NCBI GenBank assembly: GCA_946611445.1
Contig: CAMODP010000084.1
Span: forward strand, 1 to 7,625
Direction of reading: 5' to 3'
Length of the DNA: 7,625 nucleotides
DNA from: an uncultured Eubacterium sp.
GTDB taxonomy: Bacteria > Bacillota > Clostridia > Lachnospirales > Lachnospiraceae
Shown here: one piece after another, positions 5,431 through 7,625 of the stretch
How positions within the stretch are numbered: position 1 is the stretch's first letter
Layout: every line of letters begins with the position of its first letter
Notes under the pieces: model-generated
Told to the model about the DNA's origin: nothing
Databases searched by the model: none
The model's input: the letters and a program-made list of their open reading frames with translations, nothing else
Program-made: the position numbers and the translations under genes

Positions 5431-5485
5431 GCCGGCGGACTTTTACAACAGGCAGGACCCCTTGCCGTCCGCCGGCCTTTCCTTT
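5431..5485 (+). terminator. Intrinsic terminator after the 5102 gene
   Basis: GCCGGCGGAC (5431-5440) pairs perfectly with GTCCGCCGGC (5467-5476). A nested GGCA/TGCC (5451-5454 with 5463-5466) makes a hairpin with a ten-base bulge. CTTTCCTTT follows, a weak U tract. Its position directly after the stop codon supports the end of that gene and separates it from the GH18 promoter. Confidence 0.65.
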
Positions 5486-5487
5486 AC

Positions 5488-5516
5488 TTGCACATGCCGT
5501 AGGAAGATGCTACAAT
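5488..5516 (+). promoter_or_regulatory. Predicted sigma-A-type promoter with extended -10 for the GH18 gene
   Basis: TTGCAC at 5488-5493 and TACAAT at 5511-5516 are 17 bases apart. TGC directly before the -10 forms a TGn extended element. The start near 5523 would leave a leader of about 30 bases including GGAGG at 5543-5547, six bases before the ATG. The downstream DivIVA-like gene is probably expressed from here too. Confidence 0.65.
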
Positions 5517-5553
5517 AAACAGGATATAGAGGAGACATATCCGGAGGTCAGTA

Positions 5554-7233
5554 ATGGCGCGCAGACGCAGAAGACGCAGGAGAAGAAGGAGCATCCTTCC
5601 CATACTCATATGTATGGCATTCGTGGTGGTGATCGTATATCTGGCCACGATCCTGTTTAAAAAAGTATCTGTAAATGAAGACAGAATGGATCCCATGGTA
5701 TATTACGGAATCGGGCCGAGTGAGGCTGCGATCATCGTTGATGACCGGATCCTGGAGCTGAAGGGACTCATCCGGGACGGAGAGGTGTATCTGCCGTACG
5801 GTGCGGTATGGAACACGCTGAACAGCAGCTTCTACTGGGAGAGCACGACAGAGCAGCTTCTCCTCACACTGCCGGGCGGGACGAATGTCTGGAGTGTCGG
5901 AGACGGTACCGGCGTGCTTCTGAAGGAAGGCGGAAAGCTGTATGTATCGGCTTCCTGCATTCGGGATAATTCAGACATTGACATGGAGATTCTGGAAGAT
6001 CCGTGCCGTGTGGTGGCCAGGACAAAGTGGAACAATCTGGCAGCCGAGACCGTTACGGAAGACACGGTCGTCCGCTATGGCAGCAATCCCAAGAGTGAGG
6101 TGCTGACATACCTGAAGGACGGAGATACCGTGGTCCTGACGGAAAATGCCCAGGACTGGTGCAAGGTTTCCACGGCGGACGGCTATCTGGGGTACGTGCG
6201 GAAGTCTTCTCTCATGGAGGCGCCCGAGGGAAGCATCACCCATACGACGGATGAGCGGTTTATCTATAAGAAGATTGTGCTGGATCATCCGATCGTGATG
6301 GCCTGGCAGTATACCAGCACCAAGGAGAACAACAATGAGTTTGATGTGCTGACGGAGCATGCCGTCGGTCTGAACACGGTGGCTCCTGTCTGGTTCCGGT
6401 ACAGCAGCGCTGAGGGCGATCTGGAGTCTCTGGCTGAAAAATCGTATGTCGACCGGGCCCACAGTGCCGGTATGCAGGTATGGGGTACGCTTTCAGATGT
6501 CTCGGGAGGCGGGGAGTTTACCTCCGGAACGATTCTGAAAACCCATGAAGTGCGGGCACACGTGATCTCGCAGCTGCTGGATATTGCCGCAGAGACAGGC
6601 ATGGACGGCATCAATATCGATATCGAGAACCTGGTTGAGGACGAAATTCCGCAGTACCTGCAGTTCCTGCGGGAACTCTGCGTCGCCGCACACGAGAAGA
6701 ATATAATTGTTTCTTCAGACAATTACGTGCCGCAGTTTACCGGGTATTACAACCGGAAGGAGCAGGCGAAGACGGTAGATTACATTGTCATCATGGGATA
6801 TGATGAGCATGTGAACGGGTCTGCCGAGGCCGGATCCGTAGCCTCTCTCCCGTTTGTGGAGAAGGGAATCCAGGATACGCTCGCGGAGGTGCCCGCTTCC
6901 CAGGTGATCAACGCGCTGCCTTTCTATACGAGAGGCTGGACATCCTGGTTTGGGCAGGAGCGGCCGGACAGCGAGGCGCTGGGCATGAACGACGCGGATA
7001 ATTTCGCCGTGGATCACGGCATCTACCTGTCCTGGGATTCATCCATGGGACAGAGATCTGGCACAGCCGTGACAGACGATGCCCGCTACAGCATATGGAT
7101 GGAAGACGAACAGGCGGTAGAGGAGAAGATGAAACTGATCCGCAAGTACAATCTGGCAGGTGTGGGGGCCTGGCGGCTTGGATTTGAGAGGGACGGCGTC
7201 TGGGATATCATCGACAGGTACATGAAGCAGTGA
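5554..7233 (+). CDS. Membrane-anchored GH18 glycosyl hydrolase with SH3b domain
   Basis: The 559-residue protein starts with ten consecutive arginines (3-12) and one hydrophobic helix (about 14-35). It should thus be an N-in, C-out membrane anchor displaying the rest outside. Residues about 57-110 resemble the copper amine oxidase N-terminal/stalk domain common on Gram-positive surface proteins (VDDRILELKG, VYLPYGAVWNTLN). Residues about 163-222 form a bacterial SH3 domain (VVRYGSNPKSEVLTYLKDGD, DWCKVSTADGYLGYV). Residues about 246-559 form a GH18 TIM barrel. Its catalytic motif is DGINIDIE (351-358) with acid Glu358; one Asp of the DxxDxDxE consensus is Asn354, as in YaaH/SleL-like members. 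MGYDEH (414-419) and GVGAW (536-540) are also typical. Such enzymes cut GlcNAc-containing glycans, including peptidoglycan, so envelope or spore-wall remodelling is likely. The exact substrate is not shown. A DivIVA-like gene follows 20 bases later. Confidence 0.92.
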   Translation: MARRRRRRRRRRSILPILICMAFVVVIVYLATILFKKVSVNEDRMDPMVYYGIGPSEAAIIVDDRILELKGLIRDGEVYLPYGAVWNTLNSSFYWESTTEQLLLTLPGGTNVWSVGDGTGVLLKEGGKLYVSASCIRDNSDIDMEILEDPCRVVARTKWNNLAAETVTEDTVVRYGSNPKSEVLTYLKDGDTVVLTENAQDWCKVSTADGYLGYVRKSSLMEAPEGSITHTTDERFIYKKIVLDHPIVMAWQYTSTKENNNEFDVLTEHAVGLNTVAPVWFRYSSAEGDLESLAEKSYVDRAHSAGMQVWGTLSDVSGGGEFTSGTILKTHEVRAHVISQLLDIAAETGMDGINIDIENLVEDEIPQYLQFLRELCVAAHEKNIIVSSDNYVPQFTGYYNRKEQAKTVDYIVIMGYDEHVNGSAEAGSVASLPFVEKGIQDTLAEVPASQVINALPFYTRGWTSWFGQERPDSEALGMNDADNFAVDHGIYLSWDSSMGQRSGTAVTDDARYSIWMEDEQAVEEKMKLIRKYNLAGVGAWRLGFERDGVWDIIDRYMKQ

Positions 7234-7253
7234 GATAAGGGGGAGTATGAGCA

Positions 7254-7625
7254 ATGGCAGAAGCAGAAGAATTGTTTAAGACTACCATAATGGGGGGCTA
7301 TGACAAGGACGACGTGCAGATGGGTATCCAGAAGCTGCGCGACAATGCCCATGAGGAAAAGGTGACCCTGCAGAGAGAGATCGATGAGAAGTCAAAGGCC
7401 CTGACGGCTATGCAGGAAGCCCTGGCGGCCAAGGAAAAGGAACTGTCAGACCAGACGGCGCGCGCGGAGGAGCTGCAGAAACAGCTGGAAGACCGCGAAA
7501 AAGAGATCGTCCGCATAGAGAAAGAACTTCGGGAGAAGTATCAGTCCTACGTGGACAATTATGAGGAGATCAGCAGCCTGGTCTATGAGTCCCGGATCCG
7601 CGCCAAGGAGACGGAGAGAGAGGCC
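7254..7625 (+). CDS. DivIVA-like coiled-coil protein, 5' part (runs off window)
   Basis: The 124 visible residues begin MAEAEELFKTTIMGGYDKDDV. The F-x-x-x-x-x-G-Y-D/N-x-x-D-V pattern is the N-terminal membrane-targeting/lipid-binding signature of DivIVA/GpsB-type proteins. From about residue 25 the sequence is a long Glu/Lys/Gln-rich coiled coil (heptad-like, e.g. LTAMQEALAAKEKELSDQ), then a less regular part (YVDNYEEISSLVYESRIRAKE). Such proteins mark division sites or poles and recruit envelope-synthesis or segregation factors. The start at 7254 is preceded by AAGGGGGAG (7238-7245) with an 8-base spacer; an ATG at 7247 is out of frame and stops after ten codons. The 20-base gap after the GH18 gene suggests co-transcription. 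The C-terminus is outside the window, so identity with DivIVA proper as opposed to a paralogue cannot be decided. Confidence 0.8.
   Translation, partial: MAEAEELFKTTIMGGYDKDDVQMGIQKLRDNAHEEKVTLQREIDEKSKALTAMQEALAAKEKELSDQTARAEELQKQLEDREKEIVRIEKELREKYQSYVDNYEEISSLVYESRIRAKETEREA

Noticed and set aside
7247..7279. ATG at 7247 as start of the last gene
   Set aside because: It is one base from the purine-rich site and its frame stops after ten codons; the ATG at 7254 gives the DivIVA-like protein.
1..7625. tRNA, rRNA, CRISPR array, insertion sequence or prophage
   Set aside because: No cloverleaf, spaced direct repeats, transposase motifs or terminal inverted repeats were seen; all long genes are housekeeping or envelope genes.

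Overview
The window looks like a chromosomal housekeeping segment from a Gram-positive anaerobe of the Bacillota, most likely the Lachnospiraceae. The basis is the gene order murB-rapZ-whiA-HPr-like followed by a convergent mecA, the protein sequences themselves, and strong GGAGG-type ribosome binding sites. Genes are GC-rich with G/C-ending codons, while the one long intergenic stretch is AT-rich. There is no sign of mobile DNA, CRISPR, tRNA or rRNA. Taxonomy is inferred from recalled family features, not from a search.

Left part (1-3844, + strand): a closely spaced run of co-directional genes. It holds the 3' end of a membrane-anchored coiled-coil/TPR protein, then murB (peptidoglycan precursor reductase), rapZ/yvcJ (P-loop nucleotide- and RNA-binding regulator), whiA (sporulation/division-type DNA-binding protein) and an 86-residue HPr-fold protein. 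The last one sits where Bacillus carries crh. Like Crh it lacks the phosphorylatable His15 (here Glu15) but keeps the regulatory Ser46, so it should not be a PTS phosphocarrier. The Bacillus gene yvcK is missing between rapZ and whiA; a 17-codon mini-ORF bridges that junction instead. The run ends at a long bidirectional terminator shared with the convergent mecA.

Middle part (3928-5101): mecA (adaptor for ClpC proteolysis) lies on the minus strand. Upstream is about 400 bp without a long gene, but it is not empty. Two divergent promoter-like elements share the same -35 sequence and 17-bp spacing, with a 10-bp inverted repeat laid across them. On the + side follows a predicted leader of about 280 nt with several hairpins, one of them resembling an intrinsic terminator. 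It leads into a small unrecognised gene (5102-5425) that has its own terminator.

Right part (5488-7625, + strand): a well-formed extended -10 promoter drives a membrane-anchored GH18 glycosyl hydrolase with a ten-arginine N-terminus, a stalk-like domain and an SH3b domain. Twenty bases later comes the start of a DivIVA-like coiled-coil protein cut by the window edge. Much of the window concerns the cell envelope and division (MurB, RapZ, WhiA, GH18, DivIVA-like) and metabolic or proteolytic control (Crh-like HPr, MecA). The most noteworthy points are the H15E HPr-like protein and the divergent promoter/structured leader region.
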